This document shows, one piece after another, positions 27,163 through 36,882 of a stretch of 64,000 nucleotides of DNA (within the stretch, counting starts at the first letter, position 1; every line of letters begins with the position of its first letter). The stretch comes from an uncultured Aquimarina sp. (GTDB lineage Bacteria; Bacteroidota; Bacteroidia; Flavobacteriales; Flavobacteriaceae). The stretch lies in contig CANMSL010000002.1 in assembly GCA_947500505.1 (NCBI GenBank), forward strand, positions 1 through 64,000, given 5' to 3'. Made by a program: the position numbers and the translations under genes. The notes beneath the pieces are model-generated. The model saw only the letters and a program-made list of their open reading frames with translations, was not told the origin of the DNA and did no database searches.

Positions 27163-28392
27163 CTATCTTACTTTTAAGGTAATCACAGCTATAATCGCCA
27201 GAAAAATTCCAATAATCCAGAATCTGGCTACAATCTTACTTTCATGTATTCCTTTTTTCTGATAATGATGATGTAATGGTGACATAAGAAATATCCTTCT
27301 TCCTTCTCCGTATTTTTTTCTGGTATATTTAAACCAGCTGACCTGCATCATAACAGATAATGTTTCTATAAAAAAGATTCCGCACACAATCGGGATCAAA
27401 AACTCTTTTCTGATCGCAATGGAGATAACCGCAATGATCCCTCCTATTGTTAAACTACCAGTATCACCCATAAAAACTTGTGCCGGATATGTGTTGTACC
27501 ATAGAAAACCAACAAGAGCTCCCGCAAATGCGGTAATATAAATTGTCATCTCTCCGGAATTAGGGATGTACATCACATTTAGATAATCGGAGAAAATAAT
27601 ATTTCCAGACACCCAAGCGAATAGTGCTAAGGTTAAAACAATGATAGCCGAAGAGCCTGCCGCCAATCCATCTATACCATCTGTAAGATTAGCTCCGTTA
27701 GAAACTGCGGTAACAATAAAAATTACTATAGGTATAAAAACCAGCCAGGCATATTTTGAAAGATCATCATTGATCCAGGTAATTAAACTTGCATACTCAA
27801 ATTCATTATTTTTAAAAAACGGCAATGTTGTTTTTGTTGACTTTACTGCAGGATTAAAATCCGACTGATCCTCTGCAGTTACAACTTGTTCAATCTCGGC
27901 AACTGTTTTTTCTTCTTTGATTGTAATATCCTTATGAAAATACATGGTGCAACCTACAATCAAGCCTAATCCCACCTGACCAATTACCTTAAATTTTCCT
28001 GCTAAACCTTCTTTATCCTTCTTTTTAATTTTTAAATAATCATCGGTAAAACCAATTACTCCCATCCATAAGGTTGTGACTATCAGAAGAATTACATAAA
28101 TGTTATCAAGTTTTGCAAAAAGCAGCACAGGTATCAGTGTAGCGAGAATTATAATGATTCCTCCCATTGTAGGTGTTCCGGCTTTTTCTGCTTGTCCCTC
28201 TAATCCGAGCTCCCTTATACTTTCTCCCAATTGCTTTTTTCTTAGAAAGTTTATGATTCGTTTACCATAAATAGTAGAAATCAATAGCGATAAAATAATT
28301 GCCATTGCTGCCCTGAATGTGATAAACTGGAACAGGGATGCTCCAGGAAACTGGTATTCACTTTCTAAATATTGAAATAAATAGTATAACAT
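27163..28392 (-). CDS. mraY: Phospho-MurNAc-pentapeptide transferase MraY
   Basis: MraY makes lipid I by joining phospho-MurNAc-pentapeptide to undecaprenyl phosphate in the inner membrane. The 409-aa protein has about ten transmembrane segments, the Asp pair D117/D118 (GFTDDYLK), [10 protein letters not shown] (235-244) and MGDTGSL. It is about 50 aa longer than the 360-aa E. coli enzyme because of a charged insertion at about 155-215, a feature I associate with Bacteroidota MraY. It lies 53 nt behind murE. Confidence 0.96.
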   Translation of the reverse strand: MLYYLFQYLESEYQFPGASLFQFITFRAAMAIILSLLISTIYGKRIINFLRKKQLGESIRELGLEGQAEKAGTPTMGGIIIILATLIPVLLFAKLDNIYVILLIVTTLWMGVIGFTDDYLKIKKKDKEGLAGKFKVIGQVGLGLIVGCTMYFHKDITIKEEKTVAEIEQVVTAEDQSDFNPAVKSTKTTLPFFKNNEFEYASLITWINDDLSKYAWLVFIPIVIFIVTAVSNGANLTDGIDGLAAGSSAIIVLTLALFAWVSGNIIFSDYLNVMYIPNSGEMTIYITAFAGALVGFLWYNTYPAQVFMGDTGSLTIGGIIAVISIAIRKEFLIPIVCGIFFIETLSVMMQVSWFKYTRKKYGEGRRIFLMSPLHHHYQKKGIHESKIVARFWIIGIFLAIIAVITLKVR

Positions 28393-28445
28393 ATATATTG
28401 TTACCTTTCATCTGGTCTGAAACAATTCAGTTAGAAAGGATTTAT

Positions 28446-29909
28446 TTATTTTCCTAGTTTTTTTAATTCTTCTCTAACAATTTCAAAATCATTAAAATCT
28501 ATTCGTTCTCCATTTGTTTCCTGATAAGTTTCGTGACCTTTACCTGCGATTAGAATAATATCATTTTCTTCTGCAAATTGACACGCAGTTCGTATAGCCT
28601 GTTTTCTATCAGTAATTGACATGATTTTCTTATAATTCTGTGGCTCTACTCCTTTTTCGATGTCTTCAATTATTCGCTCAGGATTTTCTGTTCTGGGATT
28701 ATCACTGGTAAAAACTACTTTATTGCTCAATGTTGTTGCAATATTTCCCATCACCGGTCTTTTTGCTTTATCCCTATCGCCTCCACAACCGACTACTGTG
28801 ATTAAAGTCTCGTTATTAGTTCTTACGTCATTGATAGTTTCCAATACATTTTTTAGCGCATCCGGTGTATGTGCGTAATCTACAATAGCCGTTATCTTTT
28901 TATCAGAAATCAGATACTGAAATCTTCCACTAACACTTTCCAGATCACTTAGTATTTGTAAAGTTTCTAACGTTTCGAGTCCTAATAATTCTGCAGTTCC
29001 AAAAATTGCTAACAGATTGTAGGCATTAAAGCTCCCTATAAGTCTTGTCCAAACTTCATTATCGTTTATCTTCAACAGAAGACCACCAAGGCTATTCTCT
29101 AAAATTTGTCCTCTAAAATCTGCATAAGATTTTAAAGCATATGTATATTGTTTTGCTTTACTGTTCTGAAGCATAAAACTTCCATTTTTATCATCTTTAT
29201 TAGTTAATGCAAACGCTTTATTTCCTAATTCATCAAAAAATACTTTTTTTACGTCCCTGTATTCTTTAAAGGAATTGTGATAATCGAGATGATCGTGAGA
29301 AAGGTTTGTAAAGATTCCTCCTTCAAACATCAGTCCTGCGGTACGTTTTTGGTCAATTCCATGAGAACTTACTTCCATAAAACAGTATTCTACACCAGCA
29401 TCATTCATTTTTTTCAGATAGCGGTTTATAGTCAAAGAATCCGGAGTTGTATGCGTAGCTTTATATTCGGTATCATCTACCAAGATTTTTACTGTTGAAA
29501 GCAAACCAACTTTATAACCGGCTTTTTTGAAAAGCTGACACAACAGTGTTGCAATAGTTGTTTTACCATTAGTACCGGTAACTCCAACGAGTTTTAAATT
29601 CTCTGAAGGAGATTCATAATAATTAGCTGCTATAAACGCTAGTGCTTTCTGTGCGTCAGTTACCTGAACATATATTAAGCCATCCACCAGAAATTCGGGC
29701 ATTGTTTCGCATACAATGGCAATCGCTCCATGGTTAATTGCTTTTTCGATATAATCGTGACCATCCACTACCGTACCCCGAATCGCAACAAACATATCGT
29801 CTTGTTCCACTTTTCTGGAATCAAACTCAACCTTATTGATCCCAGTAGTTGTGTCTCCAACAACAGCATCTATAGGTACTTTATATAAAATCTCTTTTAC
29901 TTCGATCAC
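28446..29909 (-). CDS. murE: UDP-MurNAc-L-Ala-D-Glu--meso-diaminopimelate ligase
   Basis: MurE adds the third stem residue. The ATP loop GTNGKTT is at 112-118. The substrate-selecting motif is DNPR (403-406), which in characterised enzymes marks meso-diaminopimelate specificity rather than Lys. The wall is thus predicted to be DAP-type. The 487-aa enzyme overlaps the upstream transpeptidase gene by 4 nt. Confidence 0.96.
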   Translation of the reverse strand: MIEVKEILYKVPIDAVVGDTTTGINKVEFDSRKVEQDDMFVAIRGTVVDGHDYIEKAINHGAIAIVCETMPEFLVDGLIYVQVTDAQKALAFIAANYYESPSENLKLVGVTGTNGKTTIATLLCQLFKKAGYKVGLLSTVKILVDDTEYKATHTTPDSLTINRYLKKMNDAGVEYCFMEVSSHGIDQKRTAGLMFEGGIFTNLSHDHLDYHNSFKEYRDVKKVFFDELGNKAFALTNKDDKNGSFMLQNSKAKQYTYALKSYADFRGQILENSLGGLLLKINDNEVWTRLIGSFNAYNLLAIFGTAELLGLETLETLQILSDLESVSGRFQYLISDKKITAIVDYAHTPDALKNVLETINDVRTNNETLITVVGCGGDRDKAKRPVMGNIATTLSNKVVFTSDNPRTENPERIIEDIEKGVEPQNYKKIMSITDRKQAIRTACQFAEENDIILIAGKGHETYQETNGERIDFNDFEIVREELKKLGK

Positions 29910-31900
29910 GATAACTCTATCCTAATGGTTTGATTGATTTGCACTTTGGTTCCTGGTTCTATAGATTGACTCTTCACTTTACCAGAGCCTTTTACTTCAA
30001 CTTTTAATCCCATATTTTCTAAAAGCGAAATAACATCCATAGCAGGCATTCCTTTTAGATTCGGCATAATGGTTTTGTATTTCCGTGCTTTCCGAAAATA
30101 CTCATCATAGTTTTCTGATATTTCTTTGCTTTCTACGATATTTGGTGATACCTCATCTACAACCGGTATGTCATTATAAACTTTTAAAGCAATTGTCTTA
30201 AACACCGGAGCTGCTACAATATTACCATAATACCCTTTCTCTTTATTTGGCTTATGGATAACCACGATACAAGAATATCTAGGATCATCTGCCGGAAAAT
30301 ATCCTGCAAAAGATGATATATATTCTCTTTCTTTATCTTTTCCGTAATTACCCCAACAAGTACCTGTTTTTCCGGCTATCTGAAAGTTTTCTGTATGTAT
30401 ATTATCCGCAGTCCCTCTAATCACCACATTCTTCATCATATCCTGCATAATCTTTGCTGTTTCTTTAGAACATATGGCTGGATTGAGTACTTGCTTATCA
30501 AATTTTTCTCTGGTTCGGTCCCAGGCTTTTACTTCTTTTATAAATCTGGGTTTTACCATTTCCCCATCATTAGCAATGGCATTATAAAAAGCTAATGTTT
30601 GTAGTGGGGTTAAGGCAACTCCATATCCGTGAGCCATCCAGGGTAAAGTGGTACCATACCAATCTTTATCTCCCGGGTAAGGAATCTTTGGTCTGCCTTC
30701 ACCTTTGATGGATAGTCCTAATGTTTTATGCAATCCCATATTCATTAATCGATTCACAAACTTTTTTGGGTCATTTTTATAATTTTCATCTATAATTTTT
30801 GCAAAAGCGGTATTTGAGGATAACTCAAAGGCTTTGGCTGCTGATATTTTTCCGTATCCACCCCATTTAGAATCTTTTACAACCCTATCATAAAATTTCA
30901 CACGACCATTTTCGGTATCTACCACATAACTGGAGTCAATTACTTTATCCTCTAAAGCAGCTACCATAGCCATTAATTTGAAAGTTGATCCCGGCTCGTG
31001 AGATTCTCCAACTGCATAATTCAATTTTTCGTAATACTTCCCTGATTTAGTACGCCCGAGATTAGAAATAGCTTTTATCTCACCTGTTCGGGTCTCCATA
31101 ACCACCACGGTTCCGTGCTCTGCTTCAAATTTTTCTAATTGTGCCAATAAGGCGTGATGCGTTATATCCTGAACATTAACATCTATGGTAGAAATTACAT
31201 CATACCCATCTTGTGGTTCTACTTCATTAGCATCACCTATAGGTTTCCACTGGTTTTTTGCTATTTTTTGTTTTTTGCGTTTTCCTTCCTTCCCTCTTAA
31301 AAAAGGTCCATAAGCTCCTTCTAAACCAACTCTAGTATAATACCCCTGATCATCGCGACGTTCGTACCCTACAGTTCGTTCTGCTATTTTACCAATTGGG
31401 TGCTCACGAATCGTACGTTGTTCTACGATCAACCCTCCTCGATTTGCACCATATTTTAATAAAGGAAAGTTCTTAACCCGCATATATTGAGAATACCCTA
31501 AATTTCTTCTAATGAGAAAGTATCTGTTTTTATTATTCCTTGCCTTTCTTAGAACATCATCATAGTACTCTGCGGATTTACCAAATTCTTTAGACAATGC
31601 TTTAGACAAATCGGCTATATTCTCCCTAAAATCTTTATCGGTTACCGTAACCGCATCAAATCTTATATCATACTTAGGCACAGAAGTAGCAAGCAAATTA
31701 CCTTTACTATCATATAAATTACCACGGTTTGCCGGAATATCAAATGTTTTAAAAACACGTTCTTCTCCTTTAGCACGGTACATATCTCCTTCGACAAACT
31801 GCGTCTTTGCAAGTTTTACCACAACCAAAATTGCGAAGATGAACATACATCCCGCAATGAAGTATAACCTGTTTAATATGTTCTTATCGTTTACTGCCAA
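29906..31900 (-). CDS. ftsI: Septal penicillin-binding protein (FtsI/PBP3-like) with PASTA domain
   Basis: This 664-aa class B transpeptidase cross-links septal peptidoglycan. It has one N-terminal membrane anchor (about 10-32), a dimerisation region, and a transpeptidase domain with S305 in STFK, SSN at 361-363 and KTGT at 511-514. A single PASTA domain (about 605-664) closes the protein. A PASTA domain on FtsI is typical of Bacteroidota and Gram-positives rather than E. coli. It lies 7 nt behind the ftsL-like gene and overlaps murE by 4 nt. It is expected to work with FtsW. Confidence 0.95.
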   Translation of the reverse strand: MAVNDKNILNRLYFIAGCMFIFAILVVVKLAKTQFVEGDMYRAKGEERVFKTFDIPANRGNLYDSKGNLLATSVPKYDIRFDAVTVTDKDFRENIADLSKALSKEFGKSAEYYDDVLRKARNNKNRYFLIRRNLGYSQYMRVKNFPLLKYGANRGGLIVEQRTIREHPIGKIAERTVGYERRDDQGYYTRVGLEGAYGPFLRGKEGKRKKQKIAKNQWKPIGDANEVEPQDGYDVISTIDVNVQDITHHALLAQLEKFEAEHGTVVVMETRTGEIKAISNLGRTKSGKYYEKLNYAVGESHEPGSTFKLMAMVAALEDKVIDSSYVVDTENGRVKFYDRVVKDSKWGGYGKISAAKAFELSSNTAFAKIIDENYKNDPKKFVNRLMNMGLHKTLGLSIKGEGRPKIPYPGDKDWYGTTLPWMAHGYGVALTPLQTLAFYNAIANDGEMVKPRFIKEVKAWDRTREKFDKQVLNPAICSKETAKIMQDMMKNVVIRGTADNIHTENFQIAGKTGTCWGNYGKDKEREYISSFAGYFPADDPRYSCIVVIHKPNKEKGYYGNIVAAPVFKTIALKVYNDIPVVDEVSPNIVESKEISENYDEYFRKARKYKTIMPNLKGMPAMDVISLLENMGLKVEVKGSGKVKSQSIEPGTKVQINQTIRIELS

Positions 31901-31907
31901 AACAAAT

Positions 31908-32219
31908 TTATTCTTTTACTATTATTTTTTGTGGTGGTTTTGTTGGTCTTTTTATTCCTTTTCTTGTCATTTTTTCGATAACCGATGATTCCATTTTTAA
32001 CTGCATTAATTCTGTTCTGCCATCTACAAATTGCGTTCTTAATTCACGTACTTCATTATTTAATTTTGCAATCTCGTGTACCTTACTTTCTGCATTATGA
32101 GAACTTGCGATCATAATTATTGCCAAAAACGATAGAAAGAGTAGCATGCGCCAGTTTTTCATGGCGTCATCTGCAATTAAAAACTTCCCTTTTAATATGT
32201 CATATACCGTCTGTTTCAT
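31908..32219 (-). CDS. FtsL-like cell division protein
   Basis: This 103-aa bitopic protein has one transmembrane helix (about 23-39) followed by a coiled coil (about 42-85) in the periplasm. That is the architecture of FtsL, although sequence similarity to E. coli FtsL is negligible. The call rests on this layout and on position between rsmH and the ftsI gene, the normal FtsL slot in Bacteroidota. The start overlaps the rsmH stop by 4 nt. Confidence 0.85.
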   Translation of the reverse strand: MKQTVYDILKGKFLIADDAMKNWRMLLFLSFLAIIMIASSHNAESKVHEIAKLNNEVRELRTQFVDGRTELMQLKMESSVIEKMTRKGIKRPTKPPQKIIVKE

Positions 32220-33121
32220 ATCCTTTCTGCTATTCTTAATTTTGCACTTCGTGCCCGATTGTTTACTTTAATTTCTTCATTAGTAGGGATAACTAATCCT
32301 CCAACTTTTTTGAAAGGCACAGAAACGTTACCATATAAATCCTTTTCAGGCTCTCCTTCAAACATTCCATTTCTTATAAATCTTTTTACCAATCTATCCT
32401 CTAAAGAATGATATGATATCAAACTGATTCTTCCGCCTTTATCCAGTAAACCCTGCATCTGCATTAAAAACTCTTTAAGAACCTCAATCTCCTGATTCAC
32501 TTCTATTCTGATAGCCTGGTATATCTGCGCCAGTATTTTATGTTCTTTATGTTTTACCATAAAAGGCTTTAGCACTTCTTTTAATTCCAGACTTGTTTTA
32601 ATAGGCCTATTTTTTCTGGAACTTATAATTGCTCTGGCCAGTTTAGGTGCATTTCTAAGTTCTCCATACTGTAAAAACATGATCCTTAAGTCTGACTCAT
32701 CATACTCATTAATTACGTGATATGCAGATAATTTACCGGCCTGATTCATTCTCATATCCAAGTCCGCTTCGAACCTTGTAGAAAAACCTCTTTCTGCAAC
32801 ATCGAACTGATGTGACGAAACCCCAAAATCACCTAAAATCCCATCGACTTTTCGTACTCCGTAAAAACGAAGGAAACGTTTTATGAACCTAAAATTTTCA
32901 TTAATTAATACAAACCTTTCATCATCTATCGCATTCAGTAGCGCATCTTTATCCTGGTCAAAAGCATATAACCTACCATCGGGACCTAGCCTTTTTAAAA
33001 TTTCTCTAGAATGCCCTCCTCCTCCAAAAGTCACGTCCACATAAACTCCATCAGGTCTGATGGCAAGCCCGTCTACAGTTTCTTTTAACAAAACCGGGTT
33101 ATGATATTCCATCTGTTTCAT
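32216..33121 (-). CDS. rsmH: 16S rRNA (cytosine1402-N4)-methyltransferase RsmH
   Basis: RsmH (MraW) uses S-adenosylmethionine to methylate C1402 of 16S rRNA in the ribosomal P site. The 301-aa protein has the SAM-binding loop VDVTFGGGGHS (28-38) and the typical C-terminal SYHSLEDRLVKRFI. The usual start is the ATG at 33121; an in-frame ATG three codons on is an alternative. It follows mraZ after 72 nt. Confidence 0.96.
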   Translation of the reverse strand: MKQMEYHNPVLLKETVDGLAIRPDGVYVDVTFGGGGHSREILKRLGPDGRLYAFDQDKDALLNAIDDERFVLINENFRFIKRFLRFYGVRKVDGILGDFGVSSHQFDVAERGFSTRFEADLDMRMNQAGKLSAYHVINEYDESDLRIMFLQYGELRNAPKLARAIISSRKNRPIKTSLELKEVLKPFMVKHKEHKILAQIYQAIRIEVNQEIEVLKEFLMQMQGLLDKGGRISLISYHSLEDRLVKRFIRNGMFEGEPEKDLYGNVSVPFKKVGGLVIPTNEEIKVNNRARSAKLRIAERI

Positions 33122-33193
33122 CGATTCTTCCTCATTGATTTTTAATAGTCAGATGGAGTCGTCAAAAACCACCGAACTAATATCATTTTATCA

Positions 33194-33661
33194 TTACTCT
33201 TGACTTATTTCATCATCAAATCCCATTACTTCTTCTGCGAGATCAGCAAAATCTATAGCCGCATCATCAATTACTTTTTCATATTGAGCCTTATCCCATA
33301 TCTCAATAATATTTACCGCAGACGAGAGTACGAGCTCCTTTTTGATTCCTGCAAAACTTACTAAATCCTTAGGTATCAAAAGGCGCCCTGTAGCATCTAT
33401 TTCTACTACCTTAACACCAGCTGTAAACCTGCGGATGAAATCGTTATTTTTCTTTTTAAAACGATTTAGCTTATTCATTTTCTGCATTAAAAGATTCCAC
33501 TCTTTCATTGGATACAACTCCAAACAGGACTGAAAAACAGCTCTTTTCAACACAAAACCCTCTTGCAAAACGGGTGAAAGTTGCTTTTTAAATGCTACAG
33601 GCATCATCAAACGTCCCTTTGCGTCTGCTTTACATTCGTATGTTCCTATAAGATTTACCAC
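33194..33661 (-). CDS. mraZ: Transcriptional regulator MraZ
   Basis: MraZ is a ring-forming AbrB-like DNA-binding protein that controls the dcw operon, which it heads. The 155-aa product contains two swapped-hairpin motifs of the DxxGR type, D13-R17 (DAKGR) and D89-R93 (DATGR). The start is the GTG at 33661: an in-frame TAA lies three codons upstream and no ATG fits. This GTG is itself part of a GTGGTA sequence identical to the three operator-like boxes upstream, so bound MraZ could affect both transcription and translation start (inference). Confidence 0.94.
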   Translation of the reverse strand: MVNLIGTYECKADAKGRLMMPVAFKKQLSPVLQEGFVLKRAVFQSCLELYPMKEWNLLMQKMNKLNRFKKKNNDFIRRFTAGVKVVEIDATGRLLIPKDLVSFAGIKKELVLSSAVNIIEIWDKAQYEKVIDDAAIDFADLAEEVMGFDDEISQE

Positions 33662-33732
33662 TTTTACTTACTTGCTGCTATAATTAGTCAAATATATTGA
33701 AAAATTTACCACTTTTTACCACAATCTACCAC
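33656..33732 (-). promoter_or_regulatory. mraZ/dcw promoter with MraZ-box array
   Basis: On the minus strand the -7 box TATATTTG (33696-33689) fits TAnnTTTG exactly, about 28 nt before the GTG start. Upstream lie three GTGGTA boxes at 33732-33727, 33722-33717 and 33712-33707, spaced exactly 10 bp apart. A fourth covers the start codon (33661-33656). MraZ of E. coli and Mycoplasma binds short GTG-containing repeats at about 10-bp spacing, so these are very probably the autoregulatory operator. The boxes occupy the place of the -33 element, for which no good TTG is found. Confidence 0.75.
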
Positions 33733-33930
33733 ATTGTTAATAAATTATCATTAAAAATTCTCTAAAAACACTGGTTCTTCTTCTGTGTTTTATTGACCTG
33801 TAGTATAGGATTTATACTTAAAATATTGGTTTTGACCCTTTAATGATTAAAAAAAAAGGTTGATCAAAAAAATCCGAAAAAATCATATGGTAGTATTCAT
33901 AAAAAATCTTTAAACTAATTATGAAAATGC

Positions 33931-33938
33931 TATATTTG
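33931..33938 (+). promoter_or_regulatory. -7 box of hydrolase-engB transcript
   Basis: TATATTTG matches the Bacteroidota -7 consensus exactly and lies 26 nt before the ATG at 33964. A weak -33 candidate (ttta, about 33910) is present. It fires away from the mraZ promoter. Confidence 0.55.
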
Positions 33939-33963
33939 CTTTTAATTCTTGTAAGAAGTATTA

Positions 33964-34728
33964 ATGAAGCACGAATTAAAGAAAGACGGAAAATTCAGTT
34001 ATCTCGAGCTCGGGGAAGGCACACCAATCGTAATTTTACATGGGTTGATGGGTGGCTTAAGCAACTTTGATGGCGTAAGCTCGTATTTCCCGGAAAATGG
34101 ATATAAAGTTTTGATTCCAGAACTTCCGCTCTACGAAATGCCGTTGATAAAAACAAGTGTGGGTACTTTTGCTAAATACCTAAAAGACTTCATTGATCAG
34201 CTAGGATATAAAGAAGTTATTTTATTAGGTAATTCTCTTGGAGGACACATTGGATTACTTTGCACAAAAATGTTTCCTGAAAAAGTAAAAGCCTTGGTTA
34301 TAACTGGTAGTTCTGGACTTTACGAAAGTGCTATGGGCGAAAGTTATCCTAAGCGTGGTGATTATGAATATATAAAAGCTAAAGCTGAAAATGTATTCTA
34401 CGATCCTGCTATTGCCACCAAAGAAATCGTTGACGAGGTATATGCTACGGTCAATGATCGAAATAAATTGATCAGAACCCTGGCAATTGCCAAAAGTGCC
34501 ATAAGACATAATATGGCCAAGGATCTACCTAATATGAAAACACCAACCTGCATCATCTGGGGAAAAAACGATAATGTAACTCCACCGGAAGTTGCAGATG
34601 ATTTTAACAGACTACTACCTGATTCTGATTTATATTGGATAGACAGATGTGGTCACGCTGCGATGATGGAACATCCGGAAGAGTTTAACAAATTATTACA
34701 CGCTTGGCTACAAGAACGTAATTTTTAA
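33964..34728 (+). CDS. Alpha/beta-fold hydrolase
   Basis: This 254-aa cytoplasmic hydrolase has the full triad: nucleophile S91 in GNSLGG, D202 (GKNDNVTPP) and H230 (CGHAAMMEHP). The oxyanion loop is VILHGLMGG. The substrate cannot be told from the sequence; ester or C-C bond hydrolases of this size are common. It is 11 nt upstream of engB, and this pairing next to the dcw cluster is frequent in flavobacteria as I recall. Confidence 0.85.
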   Translation: MKHELKKDGKFSYLELGEGTPIVILHGLMGGLSNFDGVSSYFPENGYKVLIPELPLYEMPLIKTSVGTFAKYLKDFIDQLGYKEVILLGNSLGGHIGLLCTKMFPEKVKALVITGSSGLYESAMGESYPKRGDYEYIKAKAENVFYDPAIATKEIVDEVYATVNDRNKLIRTLAIAKSAIRHNMAKDLPNMKTPTCIIWGKNDNVTPPEVADDFNRLLPDSDLYWIDRCGHAAMMEHPEEFNKLLHAWLQERNF

Positions 34729-34739
34729 TTACAGCAGAC

Positions 34740-35345
34740 ATGAAGATTAGTAGCGCTGAATTTGTAATGAGCAACAGCGATGTAGCAAAATGTCCAAAGG
34801 ACAATTTGCCAGAATATGCTTTTATTGGCAGATCCAATGTTGGTAAGTCTTCTTTAATCAACATGCTAACCAACCGAAAAAGTCTTGCAAAGATATCCGG
34901 AAGACCAGGAAAAACTCAGTTGATCAATCATTTTATAATCAATAAAAATTGGTTTTTGGTAGACTTACCTGGCTATGGTTATGCCAGAGTCTCTAAATCA
35001 TCCAAAAAGGTGTTTCAAAAATTTATTACAGCATACTTTTCTAAGAGATCGCAACTGGTTTCTGCCTTTGTTCTAGTAGACAGTAGACATGAACCTCAGA
35101 AAATAGATTTGGAATTTATGCAATGGCTTGGAGAAAATCAAATCCCATTTTCTATAATTTTCACAAAAGCTGATAAACTCACAAAAAATAAACTCCCCCT
35201 AAATATTGAAGCCTATACAAATGAAATGCTAAAATATTGGGAAGAAATGCCCAATTATTTTATTACCTCATCTTCTTCTGGTTTAGGGAAAGATGAACTA
35301 CTGAAGTATATAGGTGAAATAAATCATCAAATGGCTAATTCTTAG
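34740..35345 (+). CDS. engB: Ribosome biogenesis GTPase EngB (YsxC/YihA)
   Basis: This 201-aa GTPase is needed for 50S subunit assembly. Motifs are in order: G1 GRSNVGKSS (30-38), G2 around GKTQLIN, G3 DLPGYG, and G4 TKAD. Length is typical of the family. It is cotranscribed with the hydrolase. The convergent gldC gene ends 66 nt away, and no clear terminator lies between them. Confidence 0.95.
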   Translation: MKISSAEFVMSNSDVAKCPKDNLPEYAFIGRSNVGKSSLINMLTNRKSLAKISGRPGKTQLINHFIINKNWFLVDLPGYGYARVSKSSKKVFQKFITAYFSKRSQLVSAFVLVDSRHEPQKIDLEFMQWLGENQIPFSIIFTKADKLTKNKLPLNIEAYTNEMLKYWEEMPNYFITSSSSGLGKDELLKYIGEINHQMANS

Positions 35346-35411
35346 GATAATTTCTGTTGCACAACTTTTATTACAACTTTAGTAGATATTATTGGGTAAA
35401 CTCTCTTGAAT

Positions 35412-35750
35412 TTATTTCTCCTTTAACTCTAACTTTTCTGCAAAATAATCACAAAAATCCTTCATAGTTGCTGACATTTTCTCGTCTTGTGTCGCTCTGT
35501 TAAAAGTTTCACTCATAGAAACCAGAGTTTGGTGAAAGAATATTTTCATTTCATCGACCGGCATGTCTTTTGTCCATAAATCAATCCGAAGGCTTTCTTT
35601 AGTTTTATGGTCCCAAACCGACAATAGCATGGCCTTGGTCTCTTCATTTTCTATTCCCCCATCTTTAGCCGTCCAGTTTAATTTTTCCGGAACTCTGTTT
35701 TCATCTAATTCTATATCTATTTTTATCTCGGAAGTATGCATTTTTACCAT
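35412..35750 (-). CDS. gldC: Gliding motility protein GldC
   Basis: This 112-aa protein matches flavobacterial GldC across its length (ELDENRVPEKLNW; LWTKDMPVDEMK; a C terminus around CDYFAEKLELK). GldC is a cytoplasmic accessory protein of gliding motility; its mutants glide poorly. The start codon overlaps the gldB stop by one base (TAATG), so translation is coupled. Confidence 0.95.
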   Translation of the reverse strand: MVKMHTSEIKIDIELDENRVPEKLNWTAKDGGIENEETKAMLLSVWDHKTKESLRIDLWTKDMPVDEMKIFFHQTLVSMSETFNRATQDEKMSATMKDFCDYFAEKLELKEK

Positions 35751-36718
35751 TATCTTGCGGGTTTATATTTTGAAGCGCTAAAAATTGTTTCAGCGTCAGT
35801 AACTAATAATTGCCGCAAAGATACATTGTTATTTTTCATATATGAACTAACTATCTTCCAACCGATATACTGACCTATTCTATCCGGTGCTTCCTGATCA
35901 ATCTCTTCCAGATAAAATTTAGAAAACGGACCTGGATACAAGAATCGCGGTAATAAATCTGCATCTGTACTATACAATAGTTGCCGGTCAATAAAATATC
36001 TCCAGATTTCTTCTTCATTAGCTTCTGCCCACGCTAATTGTTCTTCTGTATATGCCATTTTCTCACTATCCGAAACATCAGGAAGAAACAAATCTTTGAG
36101 ATACATTTCTTTTCCATAGTAAATCATATTGGACAAAAAGGTTCTATTTCGCGGTAATTCTACCAATTGTCTTGCATATATAGTAGCCACATCAGGCAGG
36201 ATTTGACTTCTTACGAAACGATTTTTGAGATAAGCCTGTATGCCATCGTAAAAATGATGATCAGCACCCAGGTAGGTGTCCAAAGAAATAATTAACAAAT
36301 TATCAGATAATATAACTTTTCTTTGATAATCTACATTTGATGTTACCGTAATCACTCTAGGTACTGTAACTTCCGGAAAGTAATACTTGATATGTTGTAA
36401 AAGGGATTCGAGTTGTTCCTTCTCTTTAGAGAAAGAACTGAAAGCTTTTTCTACTTCCTGATTAATCTCTAACTGTATAGTATCTTTGGTTTTTCGGATC
36501 CAAATACTATCATTATCTTTTCCGGGAAACAAAAATGGATATCTCGATTTTACATCTGCTAAATTTTCGGGAGTTACATCCGCAAAAATTCTATCAAAAC
36601 GTTCAATACCAATTTCTACAGGTATTGCCGCTATCTCTTTTTCCACTTTACTTTCTCTGGCACAAGACCAGATGACGCAAAAAGTTAAGGGTACTATTAA
36701 AAATTTACTATACTTCAT
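35750..36718 (-). CDS. gldB: Gliding motility lipoprotein GldB
   Basis: This 322-aa lipoprotein (lipobox VIWSC, Cys19) is GldB, essential for gliding and linked to the T9SS-powered motility apparatus. The family hallmark ERFDRIFADVTPENL lies near the N terminus, and the C-terminal part reads IGQYIGWKIVSSYMKNN. No enzymatic motif is known. It is cotranscribed with gldC; nadE diverges 165 nt away. Confidence 0.94.
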   Translation of the reverse strand: MKYSKFLIVPLTFCVIWSCARESKVEKEIAAIPVEIGIERFDRIFADVTPENLADVKSRYPFLFPGKDNDSIWIRKTKDTIQLEINQEVEKAFSSFSKEKEQLESLLQHIKYYFPEVTVPRVITVTSNVDYQRKVILSDNLLIISLDTYLGADHHFYDGIQAYLKNRFVRSQILPDVATIYARQLVELPRNRTFLSNMIYYGKEMYLKDLFLPDVSDSEKMAYTEEQLAWAEANEEEIWRYFIDRQLLYSTDADLLPRFLYPGPFSKFYLEEIDQEAPDRIGQYIGWKIVSSYMKNNNVSLRQLLVTDAETIFSASKYKPAR

Positions 36719-36829
36719 TCGGATATTTTAAGATATGTATAAATAATCACTCGTAACCTCTAACGCTATCTTTTTTTATTAATTTTATAACTGCAAAAGT
36801 ATTATTATATAATCATGTTTTATAAGATA

Positions 36830-36849
36830 ATTACGCATTAATGCGTAAT
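36830..36849. promoter_or_regulatory. Perfect 20-bp palindrome upstream of nadE
   Basis: ATTACGCATT followed by its exact complement gives a 20-bp palindrome with no spacer, centred 43 nt before the nadE ATG. It lies between divergent gldB and nadE and looks like an operator for a dimeric regulator. The regulator is unknown. Confidence 0.55.
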
Positions 36850-36882
36850 GAGTATTAGACAAAAATTAAAAATTAAAAAAAT

